Shown here piece by piece: positions 22,894 to 34,214 of a stretch of DNA of 64,000 bases. The translations under genes were made by a program, and so were the position numbers. The DNA is taken from NCBI GenBank assembly GCA_932521035.1, contig OW051496.1, positions 6,696,001 to 6,760,000 of the forward strand, written 5' to 3'. The notes beneath the pieces were generated by a model that saw only the letters and a program-made list of their open reading frames with translations, made no database searches and was not told where the DNA came from. How positions within the stretch are numbered: the first letter of the stretch is position 1; every line of letters begins with the position of its first letter. The DNA is from Oscheius dolichura. Taxonomy: Eukaryota > Nematoda > Chromadorea > Rhabditida > Rhabditidae.

Positions 22894-24957
22894 ATGATCC
22901 TTGGGCTGTTGATACCCGCCGTGGCTATGGCTCTGGAGGGAGGCGGGCCACAGATCCTCAACCCGCCGGCTGCTCTCTTCCAGGTAATCCTCCTTCCCCT
23001 AATTTCCCCCTTTCATTCCAACTACAGTAGTCTACTGGCTGTCTCTTGCTGTCCTCGAATAGTTAGAGTCGGTGAAAAGAGGCGACCTCCCCTACTTGCC
23101 CCCCTTAAGATATTTGCAGATCGAAAGATGGCCATTCCCTGCACCAGAAAACACGGCAGTTCACACTTTTTGAACTAGAGCGATCCCTAAATTCCTCTCG
23201 AGAGATCGGCATCAAGTATCGTTTTTCAGGCGCGGGCCACCTCCTCCGATGAGCTCGATCCCTGCCAATATATGCTGGCCAACCTGACGAGTACGTGGAT
23301 ATTGTCCTGGTTCTAACGGGAAGGGAGTTCAGGTATCGAGAGTCTCCAGGCCCACGAGTTCGCCTCCTTGGAGCAGTGCCTCTACTATTACCTGGCCGGG
23401 GAGAGTGCCAAGAGGATGAAGAGGTGGGGGAGGACAAGCCAGGGTATACTTCTTATTCTAGACTGGGAGTGCCTCACCCCATCGCCACCGTACCCCCGAA
23501 CTACCTCTCCCGCCAGCCGGTGCACATCAAGTTCAACCAGCTCACCCTCCAACACTTTGAACTAAATGAATTCTTGAAGGACATCGCCATCCACGGCTAC
23601 ATGGAAGTCAACTGGATGGACGACCGGCTCGTCTGGAGCACCGACACCTGGAAGATGGAGAAGCTCCACATTCAAAGCTTGAACCATATCTGGTTCCCCA
23701 TTTTCATTGCTCAGAAGTGAGAAACATGACAAAATAGCTTAAGAATACGCTGTTTCCAGCCAAGACACTCATCTGAAGAACGGCGACGCGTTCGAGATGA
23801 GAAGAGTCGATGCCCAACACAATGGAAACGTCTCCGCCGTGATTGCCTTCTCTTTGAGGACATTCTGTGATGATTCGGACTTTGAAAACTACCCCGATGA
23901 CATCTACAAATGTTGTTTTTCTCTGGAACCACGAACCAATCCCGTAAGTCGGATAAAAACAAAAAAGCGGCTCAGAAAACCTATAGAATCATCGTGACGC
24001 GGAAATTCGCCACTAGCATAAGAGGTGTCAGATGCAATTGTGCAATTCATCCTAGCCCGGGTGTCGAACCCCCGTCCGTCAAACTGCCGCGCGCGCCATA
24101 GACCACTCGGCCATGAATGCAGCGTGGTCATTGCTCTCTGGGGTCACCTAGACACTTTTAGAAAACCTTTCTTTCAGGATATCATTGAATTCGATGCTTC
24201 TGGTCTGCCAATCTTCACCGACCCCAAATATTTCCGTGACTATGGATGGAAGTTGTCGGGCACTGTTCCCCAAGCCCTGGAGGATCCAGCTCAAGTGGCC
24301 CAGATGGGATTCTGCATCAATCTCCAGCGGGCCTCCAGCTCTGTCAGGATCGAGTTGACTGTTCCCCTGATGGTCACGGCCATCCTCTTCCTGGTGACCC
24401 CCTTCCTAGCCCAGATCAAACTCCAAGTTTGTCTCTATCTGTCTAGTCCATTAGTTCATCCAGATTTTTTCCAAAATCTTCGTCTTGGGACTCCAGTTCT
24501 TGACCTTCCTGATGTACAGTAACCGGATCTCTCCTCATTTGGGAAGTGCTGCCGCTACTCCGAAGCTTCGTCAGTTTATTAGTCCTAAAGGGGAAAGAGA
24601 GGGAGATATTTAGTCCGTTTTCTGGAGTTCTCGACCACCATCAACGCTCTCTCCATCTGCATCTCCGTCATCCTCTGGTCCTGTACTAGGATCAAGAGGG
24701 ACCTCCCTCCTTGGGGACAACTCGTCCAGTTAGTCCTCCCCATCCCCGTCTACATGTCTACAAATTGCAGAATCTCCTCGTTTGTGAACCGGGTCCTGTG
24801 TGTCTTCCAAACGCACTCCTCGGAGGAGGACGAGGTCGAGAAGGGCGCCGGCAACTCGTTCCAAGCCGACTGGAGGGCGGCCTTCGTGGCCATCCACGCC
24901 GTCGCCATGACAGTCATCGCCGTCATCTTCGTCTTCGGCTACGTCATCATCCTGTAA
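22894..24957 (+). CDS. Cys-loop ligand-gated ion channel subunit (nematode LGC type)
   Basis: Eight exons (22894-22983, 23230-23290, 23333-23423, 23462-23716, 23760-23943, 24178-24426, 24464-24569, 24614-24957) give 459 residues. A signal peptide precedes an extracellular ligand-binding domain of about 270 residues with family strands (YMEVNWMDDRLVW, IWFPIFIAQN). The Cys-loop is CDDSDFENYPDDIYKC, with 14 residues between cysteines instead of the usual 13. Four hydrophobic segments follow: TM1 near IELTVPLMVTAILFLVT, TM2 near KIFVLGLQFLTFLM, TM3 near INALSICISVILW, and a C-terminal TM4 (AVAMTVIAVIFVFGYVIIL). TM2 lacks the PAR motif of anion channels, and the pore is too divergent to predict ion selectivity or ligand. 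The intron at 23944-24177 carries a SINE-like insert. ATTAAA follows near 24999. Confidence 0.88.
23961..24120 (-). repeat. tRNA-derived SINE-like sequence inside the receptor intron
   Basis: On the minus strand there is a consensus pol III A box (TGGCCGAGTGG, 24113-24103) and, 32 bp on, a perfect B box (GGTTCGACACC, 24070-24060). The D-stem pairs, but the anticodon stem and outer T-stem do not, U33 is missing and the acceptor stem is poor, so it is not a working tRNA gene. About 95 bp of non-tRNA tail leads to a T6 run (24-base region ending at 23961), a usual pol III stop. A tRNA pseudogene is the alternative. Confidence 0.5.
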
Positions 24958-25350
24958 CAAATCCCATCAACAGCAACTTGTATGTACATATTTGCTCATT
25001 AAACTATTCCTTCTGCCCATGCCCCCTCCAAATCCTCCTCCTCCTGGTTACTGTAATTAGTGAACTTCTTCTTCTAGAGATCTCTGAACCGAAGGAGACA
25101 TCAGCTAATCAGACAGCCTCCAAAGGTCAGCGGTCCTTTCTTCGTATCCATCGAAATTGTCGTGCTGACGTGTCTAATAGGCATCTCATGATCCTGAACT
25201 TTGAAGGGAGGCAGAAGGAATCACATGGCCGGGAGATGATGCGACTCTATTTCGGATAACCGGTGTCATAATTTATTCAACAAACTTTTGAGAGATCTGA
25301 GAAGGAAGTGACAGGGGAGAAGGCTAAGTACAGGCGGGGGAAGCGACAAG
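24958..25350. other. Short intergenic between convergent genes
   Basis: It holds the 3' UTRs of the Cys-loop receptor gene (+) and the neuropeptide gene (-). No further gene is seen. Confidence 0.5.
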
Positions 25351-25777
25351 TCATCGTCTACCGTAGGCCATCGAGAAGAGGCGCGGGTCGATGTCGTCGG
25401 AGGAGCGCTTCCCGAAGGCCAGGGACGACAGCCGCGGGTCGTCGAAACGCTTCCCAAAAGAATTACTGAAGAATCTCGGGTCCTCGGATCTCTTGCCGAA
25501 GGAGGTGGAGAAGAACCTGGAACGGGGGAGATGTGCCCATTGGCATGCCAGCTACCTCGGGTCCTGGTCCCTCTTGCCGAAGGCCATACTGGAGAACCTC
25601 GGGTCCTCGTACTCTGCCCTCTTCCCAAAGGCCATCGACATCAACCGGGGGTCGTCGTCGAATCTTTTTGCACTCAGTCCACTAAAGAGAGACATTTCAG
25701 GCCGACCTCCTCTCCTACCTGAATCTGTCCAAGCTGCTGGCAGCCACAACCCCGACCAGTATGTACAAAAGGAACAT
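25351..25777 (-). CDS. nlp-7: nlp-7-type neuropeptide precursor, six amidated peptides
   Basis: Three exons on the minus strand encode about 116 residues with the start at 25777. A signal peptide (MFLLYILVGVVAASS) is followed by back-to-back peptides ending Gly plus a dibasic site: FDDDPRLMSMAFG-KR, AEYEDPRFSSMAFG-KR, DQDPRFFSTSFG-KR, SEDPRFFSNSFG-KR, FDDPRLSSLAFG-KR and SSDDIDPRLFSMAYG-RR then stop. Gly before KR/RR predicts C-terminal amidation. The shared core is DPR-(L/F)-x-S-x-(A/S)-(F/Y)-G. C. elegans NLP-7 peptides have the same DDPR...SFG form, which is the basis of the name. The introns interrupt at DRF-S and DP-R, and both joins restore the pattern. The precursor acts in neurons as secreted signalling peptides. 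Receptors cannot be inferred. Confidence 0.9.
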
Positions 25778-28700
25778 TGTTGCCCGCTGAAACGGATGGT
25801 TGAAAGGGGATAAATGGAAGAGGAGGACGATAGAACAGGGGAGGGCAGACGAACAATGTACTCGAAATTGGAGAAGAGGTAGAAAAATGACAACATTTGG
25901 ATGAGAACGACAAATAGGGAAATTCGATGCCAAGCGGAACTTGGCTCGAAAATGGAAAGATGAGAGAAAGGTGAGGTCAACGGGGAGGAAGGGGTTACGG
26001 TAGGTGGAAGAGCACGGCCCAGAGGGGTTACTTTTCAAAGAAAGGCTCCCCCCTTTTCCGGTTCGGGTTCTATTCGAGCAGAAGGAGAGCCGAAAGAGAG
26101 CAGAAGTCAGAATTTTAGGGCACGGCCACCATCTGTTCTTCGATCTCCCACAGGGGGCTGTTTGACTGTGACTTCTTGTGTGGTAGTCTTTTTGGATTAG
26201 AATGGCACCGAAGCTCATAGTTTAATGAATGCGGAAGAGTAGGGTCACCCGATCCGAGAGAATACCCAAAAAGGAGATACGTGAGCAGCCGGTCGAAAAG
26301 ATCATTCCCATCTGCTGCCCTCCTTCCTGTGGAGGAGCAGACGATAAGAATAATTTCTTGAAGGGGCGGGGCAGCAGTAGGTCAGCCTTGCGAAAGACTA
26401 GATCATTTCCCAGATCTGGCAGGTGCCAATTAGAAGTCCGGGTTACGGGGGTTTGATCTTGGAACCGACGTGGGGGAATAGGGACAGAACACGGGGAGGA
26501 CACAGGAGATAGCCGTCAGAAGACACTTGGGGCCAGGCGGGGGTGCCTCCTTCTGACGCGGAGGCGCTGAGGTAAAATACCTTTATCAAGACATACACTG
26601 CCAAAAGAGCGACAGAGAGAAGATTTTGAATGAATTACTTGGGATAGAAAAGGGGTGCGTCTATCCTCTACCGAACAACGACTGAAAAGAGAAGATCACG
26701 GTCGATTAGAGGATAATATGCAACCCCCAACAGTTATCGAGGGAAATCTAATTAGATCTTTATCACGTTGTGGTTCGAAGAGAGGCCACGCCGATGCCAG
26801 CAGGGAATCTCGTCTCATGGATTGTGTGTGGGCCGGTGGTTAATAATTTTCTTCAGGGTGCCAACGGAATTCCCTTCCAGCCACGAGAAACAAAACCCCC
26901 GGGGGGTCGGGAATATTCTATAGTTTATTCAAGCGGGAATATCTAAAACATAGCCAAAATTAAAGTGGAGGAATTGCCTCGTTTTCCAGGATTGAACACG
27001 GGGCGAGCAGATCATGGCGTCTCGTCCCCACCGATGGGAATAGTACACGGTGCAAATGAAATTGGCCGGCACATGGGATTTGTACAGATCCTGAGAACAT
27101 AGGCGCGGGAAATCCTCTCTTTGATCTGGATAAATCTGGATGGAATTGGGGGCCGGGGGTGTTGATGACTCCGGAACCATGCCGTCTACGAGACGAGAAG
27201 GACTCTCATTATAACCAGCTCGTCCCGTCATTACGCGCCCGCATAAACAGCTGTGGGGGCAAAGTGTACAGCACTCGGAGAAGCTCCTTTCCGGGGGGCA
27301 GATTGAAACGAAGCCCTTGTTCAATCGGACAAGTTCGAGATGATGAGAAAGTCTCACTTCAAAGACCAGGAGCTGTGCCCTGTCCCGGGGCTTCAAGGCG
27401 GCTATTATGGTCTGACCGAAAGAATAATCCCCGGTTGCAGGTCTGTAGGAAGGGGAGGATTCTTGACATGACCTTTTAGGGAGAGAGAAGCCTCGTTGAA
27501 ATCTTAGAAATGGAATTTTTGACGAAGATGGAGGGGGCACAGTTTAGATGATGGGCATTAATTAAGAATAAAGAATGGCCGAGAGGAGAGGACAGCGGCC
27601 TCCTGGAAGACAAAGCAAAGAGGGTGCTCCCAGTTCTCCTAAACCTTAGCTTAAGAGGAATGCAGCCACGTGAGGGGGGTTTCTCCCTCACGTCAATTAG
27701 CTCACTTCTTATTCGACTCATTTGGTCATTGGGCCTGGGATGGGTTGATGTCTTCCCTGAATCAGTCCTGTTCCCTAAAGTGATTCACAGAGATCTTATT
27801 GTTCGGCTGGGAGACAACACGTGCAGATGACAGGCACCATCCCAGTAATTTCGACTAATTGCCCGGTGACTGTGATCTTCAAGCAGGACAACTGAGGGGG
27901 ATGATTGGATTTCGGGGAAACAGGCTAACAAAAAGGGGATCTCCGCTACCGGTCTTCTTCTGGACGAGACGGTGTTACGGTAGCCGGTGGGGGACGAAGA
28001 AAGGTGTGTGTAGAGGGATATAAAATAGAAAAATGACGAGAGAGTGTCGCCCTCGCCCCAAGGGATAAAATATTTCCGCTCAATTGCTTGTGAATTATCT
28101 ATGGAGATACGGATATAGCAGGGGGACTGATACCGGGCGGGGAAGTCGTAAGGAGGCGGCGAGTATTACCCCTTGTCAAAGGGGAAAAATAACCTGCCGG
28201 CTTTGTGTGCCACCCAGACAAAATAGAGGTTCCTTTGAATCTTTTCCATCTCTGATCGGCTAGACAATCGGGCCTTTTCAGAGAGAAATATAATATACAA
28301 AGGCAACCCCTCAATTTTCAAGTCAAAGGGCCGACGAGGAAAGGTCCACCCACCAGAAAAGGCCCGAGCTTATTGTATTAGTCCGAGCCAACTGTCCTCC
28401 GTTCATTTTAATCACTTGGGGCTTCTTTGAAATCTGGTAATCAACTGGAAAAAGAGAAAATCTCGACGAGGGAAAAAGGGAAGTACACGAGAGAACAAAG
28501 TAGAAAAAGGAAGCCCCCTTTTTTGGCTTGTGAGCTTTTTGACCCATCCGAGTAAAGGAGCGGGTAGTATTGGCCGGCAAATTGAAATTCAATCCACGTA
28601 GACTCACGTGTAAAATAAATAGGAAGTAACAAAACCAATTGAGGTGTGGTCACTTTATATAATTTGAAGGGGGGAACCTGCTTGACCCGAAACTAAATTA

Positions 28701-29998
28701 TTTCTCGTCATCTGTTATTAGATCTAATATTTCGATAGGTGGTGGAAGAGAAAAGAAACAACACAACACGGGAAAAGGGTCAAATGATATCAACTTGGAC
28801 TGGAGTCGGGTGGTAAGGAGCCTACCGAGCTGGGCAGACGGAAGTTACTGGGGAAACTGGGGGACGAGGAAGGAAGGGATGAATGGTGGGGGACGAATTA
28901 TTGAAGAGGTGATGCTCGTCGAGGGGATGGCAGAACACGCCAGGGGACAGCCAGATTGACCGGGAAGCATCTGCCTCGAGTGGGGGAGTGGGCCCTTTTA
29001 AACGCCTTTTTGATGACTGGCCCTGTCCTTTGGACTTAATCGAAGGCAGCGTTTATAAATCGAGACAATGAGGGCAATTACAGAGAAGAGACACCAGAGG
29101 CTCTAAAATAACAAGCCTGGTCATTTTTCGTTGTTTTTCGACTAATTGAAACACACCCAATTCAATATAAAACCACAAATATGGGCTGTTGTCTGTCCCC
29201 ATTAATTTCCCCCATTTTCCATCAAGGATTATCTCTTTTTGTTTGATCCAAAGAAGGTCCGAAACGCGAAGTCGAGAAGATGACTGGCCATAATCAACCC
29301 GCGTTGTCCATCCTCTGCCAGCGTCGGCCATCATCTATTCGCACCGACACTTCTTCTTCCTCTCCTATGTTGTCGTTCAGAAAGGCCCCCTAGACCCCTG
29401 TCATGACAGCTCCGATGAGAGGATAAAAATGCAAATTTCTGCCCCTCAGTGTGACACCGTACCCTAGTTCCCTCGTCCGGCCACGTCTTCCCTTGTTCAA
29501 AACGGGGAATCTACCCGAAGAGATTTCGTCGAAATTTGGTAAGCCTAAATTGCCCTAATCCTCTACGCCTAAATTTCGTCGAAAACAGAGGCCGCCGTTA
29601 GAATTAAAATTTGACGGCGGAAAAAAGATTTGACAGTCGGATAAGATGGTCGAAACTTTCGGTTTCTCTCATATTCGACCATCAAATTGAACAAACCATT
29701 GGTCTTACCGACAGACAGACACACAGAGATCATAAATATTCCTAATTCCCTAGATCTAGCTCCTTTTCTACCTTTGCTCGATAAACTCCAGTGCCAGCCA
29801 GCCGACGTCTCGGCTCCTTCGACAGAGAACAGCAGACAGAATAATATTTAATAGGACCGTTTACATATTATGTGTGTGACATCTAGCCGGATTAAGAAAG
29901 AGAGAAACAGTTCATATATTCTTATAACGCCACTAGGGACTACTACCACAGTTGTACAATACACCGTTGATCTCGGGAGGACAGGGTAAGCGGGGGTC
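25778..29998. other. Large gene-free stretch
   Basis: About 4.2 kb between the neuropeptide gene (upstream side) and the 3' end of the PCCB gene. No exon with supported homology was found. The longest open frame (26929-27540, minus) has no ATG at its start and no recognisable motif. A diverged copy of the TTGACGGTC tandem repeat is at 29609-29650. Confidence 0.5.
29609..29650 (+). repeat. Second copy of the TTGACGGTC tandem repeat
   Basis: Two units, TTTGACGGCGG and TTTGACAGTCGG, each followed by an A-rich spacer, and preceded by TTAGAA. They align with 19057-19100 at roughly 80 percent by eye. Confidence 0.5.
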
Positions 29999-31863
29999 TT
30001 ACAGGGGGATGTTGCCGTGCTTCTTCTTCGGGTTGGACAGGTCCTTGCTTTCGAGCATCTTCAAGTCTTCGCAGACACGGCGACGCGTCTCGGAGGGAAT
30101 GATGATGTCGTCGACAAAGCCTAGAAATGGACTGGGATTAGAAAGGGAGACGAGACGGAGGCCGACCTCGGACAGCGGCAGGGAAGGGATTGCTGAAGAG
30201 GTCGGTGTACTCCTCCTCCCTCTTCGGCTGGCCCTCCTTGTCATGTCGGAACAGGATGGACACGGCTCCCTTGGCTCCCATGACGGCGACCTCTGCCGTG
30301 GGCCAGGCGTAGTTGATGTCTCCTCGGAGATGTTTCGACGCCATCACATCGTAGGCTCCTCCGTAGGCCTTCCTCGTGATGATCGTAATCTTAGGCACGG
30401 TGGCCTCGGCAAAGGCGTAGAGCAGCTTGGCCCCGTGGCGGATGATTCCACCGTATTCTTGGGCAGTTCCGGGCAGGAAGCCGGGCACATCGACCAGGGT
30501 GATGATGGGCACGTTGAAGGCGTCACAGAAACGAACGAAGCGGGCGCCTTTGATCGACGAATTGATGTCCAAACAGCCTGAAGGGGAGGGAAATGGACGA
30601 GAAAGAGAAAAGACACGAACCGGCAGCAAACTTGGGGTTGTTCCCGACAATTCCGACGGTTCGTCCATTCATTCGAGCAAATCCAATAACAATATTCTGG
30701 AAATATCCGTCGTTTCAAGACCGATAACATCCGCAAACCTTGGCGTATTCGGGCATAATCTCGAAGAAGTCTCCCTCGTCAACCAGCGACGTGATGACAT
30801 CCTTCATATTGTAGGCGGCAGTACTTTCCAGGGGGATGACCGTATCCAACGAGGGCACGTGCCTGTCCCAGGGGTCGTCACAGGCTCGAATCGGGGCGGC
30901 GTCCTTATTCGACAGGGGCAGGTAGCTGAAGAGGGTTCTCATGTTGAGCAGGGCATCCACGTCGTTCTCGAAGGCTCCGTGAGCCACTCCCGAAGTCGTC
31001 GTGTGGGTCTTGGCTCCTCCTAGTTCCTCTTGGGTCACGGTCTCGTTGGTCACGGCTTTGACCACGTCGGGGCCGGTGATGAAGAGGTAGGAAGTGTCAC
31101 GAACCATGAAGGTGAAGTCGGTGAGGGCGGGCGAGTAGACAGCCCCGCCGGCACAGGGGCCCATGATCAGGGAGATCTGCGGAATGACTCCAGATGCCAT
31201 CACATTAGCCTGGAAGGGGGAGGGAGGATAAAAGAGGAGGAGGACGAGAGGATACCTGGAAGATGTCGGCATAGCCGGCTAACGACTCGACTCCTTCCTG
31301 GATACGGGCTCCTCCGGAGTCGTTGAGTCCGATGACGGGGGCCCCGACCAGCATCGCGTCCTTCATGATCTTGCAGATTTTCTTGGCGTGGATGGAGGAC
31401 AACGAGCCTCCGAAGACGGTGAAGTCCTGGGAGAAGATAAAGACCGTACGGCCGTTAATCTGGCCACGTCCGGTCACCACGGAGTCACCCGGATACTGAA
31501 ATGTGTCCTCCTCATCCTCTAGTAAATTCTACGAACCTTTTCCTTCTGCATCCCGAAGTCGGTACAGGTGTGCTCGGCAAACATGTCATATTCGCGGAAG
31601 CTGTCCTTGTCCAGGAGGAGGTTGATCCTCTCGCGGGCCGTCAGTTTCCCCCTCGCGTGTTGGGCCTCGATTCTCTTCTGTCCCCCGCCGAGCAGGGCCT
31701 TCTCCCGCGTCTTCTCGATCTTATCCGCCACCTTGATTGTATGGGCAATGGAGCTCGAGGCCCTGGCCCACTGAAACACTCAAAATTAAACTAACACGAG
31801 GAAACATACCTTGGAGACAGCAACCAGGCTGCAGAGGGGCCTTCCTAGACGGGAAAGAGACAT
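29999..31863 (-). CDS. pccb-1: Propionyl-CoA carboxylase beta chain, mitochondrial
   Basis: Carboxyltransferase subunit of propionyl-CoA carboxylase, which makes methylmalonyl-CoA in the breakdown of branched amino acids and odd-chain fatty acids. Seven exons on the minus strand (31863-31810, 31770-31537, 31495-31256, 31209-30739, 30696-30621, 30577-30167, 30120-29999) give 535 residues, the usual full length. The start [13 protein letters not shown] and the following Arg/Ser-rich stretch fit a mitochondrial presequence. Family blocks in order: [116 protein letters not shown]. It ends KKHGNIPL. Nothing looks damaged. A partner alpha subunit is not in the window. Confidence 0.97.
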
Positions 31864-33050
31864 CTTCTTTGGTTTTTTATACCTGCAATAAAGAAAAAAT
31901 CAACAAATTGATGAAAATAAAAATAATAGAGAACAAAAGCTCAAGAAAACACGGCAAGGCGGGTTTGGCACCCAGTGAACGTGCAGATTTTGAACCAAGC
32001 CGGCGAAAGTATGGAAGGGAATGTGCGCAGCCACGTAGGGCAACCCCTACCATTTCCAGAAAGGCAAAACATGTTTTTCTCTTTTACTGCTACTTGGTAT
32101 CATTGCCTACGACTTCCAAACTTCCAAAGTTCATTTTTCCAATTTTTCAACAAGAATTCTCCTTTTCGCGGGGCTAAACCCAGGGGGAAGGCGATATTTC
32201 GATATAATTTGGAGTATTCGAGCGAATTTGAGACAAGAGAAAGTTTTAAAAGGGCGTCCAACCTTTCCAAACCAATTTTGAATGGGAATACGTATATTTT
32301 AAACAAAAAAAGCAGACGAAAATTTGTAGACCAACCTATAAACGGCAGAAGAAAGCAGTCGAATAAGAAAAGCGGAAAATGGGATAAATATATAAAGCGA
32401 AGCAGAAAACAACTAGAATTGACAAGTTGATAAGGGTTCGCGTCGAGTAAAAAAGACAAATAATCGATGCGCGCTGGAGATCAGAGAGAGACTCGCCCGT
32501 CTTCTCCCGGTTGACCTTCCGTGCTATGTTAGACCCCGTCGGACGTGCATTTTGTTGTTTTTCTCATCCCTTGCTGGTCTCTCTGCCGGCCAGCCTCCTC
32601 TACACTGGGTGGACCTTTTTACAAGGGGCTTTTGATACCGGAAAAAATGGGGAAGAATGGCAGGGTGGAGGTGGATGCAGCGGGGACAGAAGCACAGATT
32701 CTAGGTTCAAATAAGAAAACCAGGGACAGGGGTCAGCCTTGAATTTACTCGTCCCTAAACATGTTATTTTGAGAACCCAAGTCCAAAAGATCACACAGGC
32801 CATCGACTCCTGGCTGGCCTCTGCCCTCAGTCGAGAAAGGCCCTCGTCCAGCTGTTCCAACACGACCCCCATAATGTTCCCCATCTAAAATGACGATATT
32901 GCTACCTGCCCTCAAGCGATGAGTCATCGCACTTTCGCAAACAAGGCGGAGTATATAACCTCCAGGGGGAGAGAAGGAGGCACGCGTCCCCTCTTGTCCA
33001 GCTCTTTCCCCCCTCTGCCCACCTTACTACTTATCCTTTTATAGAAATAA
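31864..33050. other. Divergent intergenic region
   Basis: About 1.2 kb between PCCB (-) and the gene at 33051 (+), so it should contain both promoters. An AT-rich part (31900-32460) carries a 119-codon minus frame that starts MSFLLDANPY. It is hydrophobic, lacks recognisable motifs or splice support, and I do not call it a gene. Confidence 0.5.
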
Positions 33051-34173
33051 ATGGAGTTTCAAGTTGTTGGCGATGGCCTGAAGTCTGTCCTGGGAGACCA
33101 GGCAGAAGAACACCACCAATTCTTACTTGTCAATGGAATGATTTGGGCGTTCTCTCTCAAATGTGGGTTTTTCCCATCTGCCCGAGAATAAGAAGCAATA
33201 TAGTTCACCAGCAGCCCTCTTTCAACAATGGCCAGAGAGTAACCCACAAAGGAGGCTACGCGATCCCCTTCGACACGACCTCCAACAAGTGGGGTGTCCC
33301 CCACCCCTTCGACCCCCTGACCAACGAAGAGAACGTCGACGAACTGTTGTTTACCCTGAATGGACAGATCTACCTCCTCCTGTTAGCCAATTTCGGACAA
33401 ATAGCCCCTTTGACCCTTTACCGATGGGATGGAAAGGGATGGACACAGGAGAACCTCCAGGTAAGAGAGTCCTCCTCACAACACGCTATCCTCCCTTTCC
33501 AGGTGCCTGTCCTCGTCCCTGCCTCACCTGATTCCGATGCTCGTGTCTCTGCTCACATAGTCGACGACGCTGCCACCAACGGTCGTTACATTATTTTTAC
33601 TATGGAACACATCATCCACCTCTACCGGCTGTCCCTGTCAAATGAGCAGGCCGTGATAGAGCCAGTGGCCGACGTCCCCAAAGAGGTGGTAATGGTCCCC
33701 TGTCGGTCCTCCTCGGCCGTCAGGACACATGGGAAGGTCATCATCTCCTTCATGTCCCTGGGCTGTGGATATCGCTGGGTGAAAAATCGATTCATCGTTT
33801 TTGACGAAGAGACCAGGCAGATCCAACTCATTGTGGTGAGTTCCGTTTAACCGTTAAAATTTATATTTTGGCTGTTCAGCTACCCGACGAGACATCAGAC
33901 AACGTGCCTCCTTTTGGCTTCTCCGGCGCAGCTGGCCACGGCCTTGCTGTCGACGATGATTGGATCCATGCCGGCGGTTGTCGGCAAGTGGGAATGACCG
34001 GATCCGATTTTGAAGGCTCCGTGTGGGCACTGAGAAATCTGGACTCGACTCCCATCTGGCACAAACTGTCCCTGGTGATACCCCAAGAAATTGGAGGAGT
34101 CTCCATAATCGACCCTTCCTCCATGGATATCTATTTGATAGGAGAATCCGTGGCTAAAGCACTTATAAATTAA
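33051..34173 (+). CDS. Unrecognised intracellular protein, possibly beta-propeller/kelch-like
   Basis: Four exons (33051-33162, 33204-33460, 33503-33835, 33880-34173) give 331 residues. There is no signal peptide and no strong membrane segment. The sequence reads as short repeated beta-strand blocks spaced about 50 residues apart, with turns such as DTTSNKWGVP, LYRWDGKGWTQ, VFDEETRQIQ and a Gly-Gly end (DDDWIHAGGCRQVG), which is how diverged kelch or F-box-associated propellers look. No kelch Pfam-quality repeat can be claimed by eye. An AAATAAATGG start follows a TTTATAG acceptor-like site. AATAAA is at 34197. The gene ends 36 bp from the stop of the convergent K2P channel gene. Confidence 0.75.
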
Positions 34174-34186
34174 ATACAAAATGAGC

Positions 34187-34214
34187 TTTATTTGTAAATA
34201 AAAATTGCTTTATT
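34187..34214. other. Bidirectional poly(A) signal block between convergent genes
   Basis: AATAAA on the plus strand is at 34197-34202. On the minus strand AATAAA lies at 34214-34209 and again at 34192-34187. The minus-strand hexamer at 34214-34209 contains the K2P stop codon TAA (34212-34210). Confidence 0.7.

Noticed and set aside
24040-24120. Functional tRNA gene on the minus strand
   Set aside because: Pol III boxes are present, but the anticodon stem, acceptor stem, outer T-stem and U33 do not fit a working tRNA.
26929-27540. 203-codon open frame on the minus strand in the gene-free stretch after the neuropeptide gene
   Set aside because: It begins with GTG, not ATG, has no splice-site context, no domain-like pattern and scattered Cys/Pro, and looks like a chance frame in GC-balanced DNA.
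30427-31023. 198-codon plus frame inside the PCCB locus
   Set aside because: It is the reverse complement of strongly conserved PCCB exons on the minus strand.
32100-32459. 119-codon minus frame beginning MSFLLDANPY upstream of PCCB
   Set aside because: It is hydrophobic because of T-rich DNA, with no neighbouring exon, no motif, and it sits in the presumed divergent promoter.
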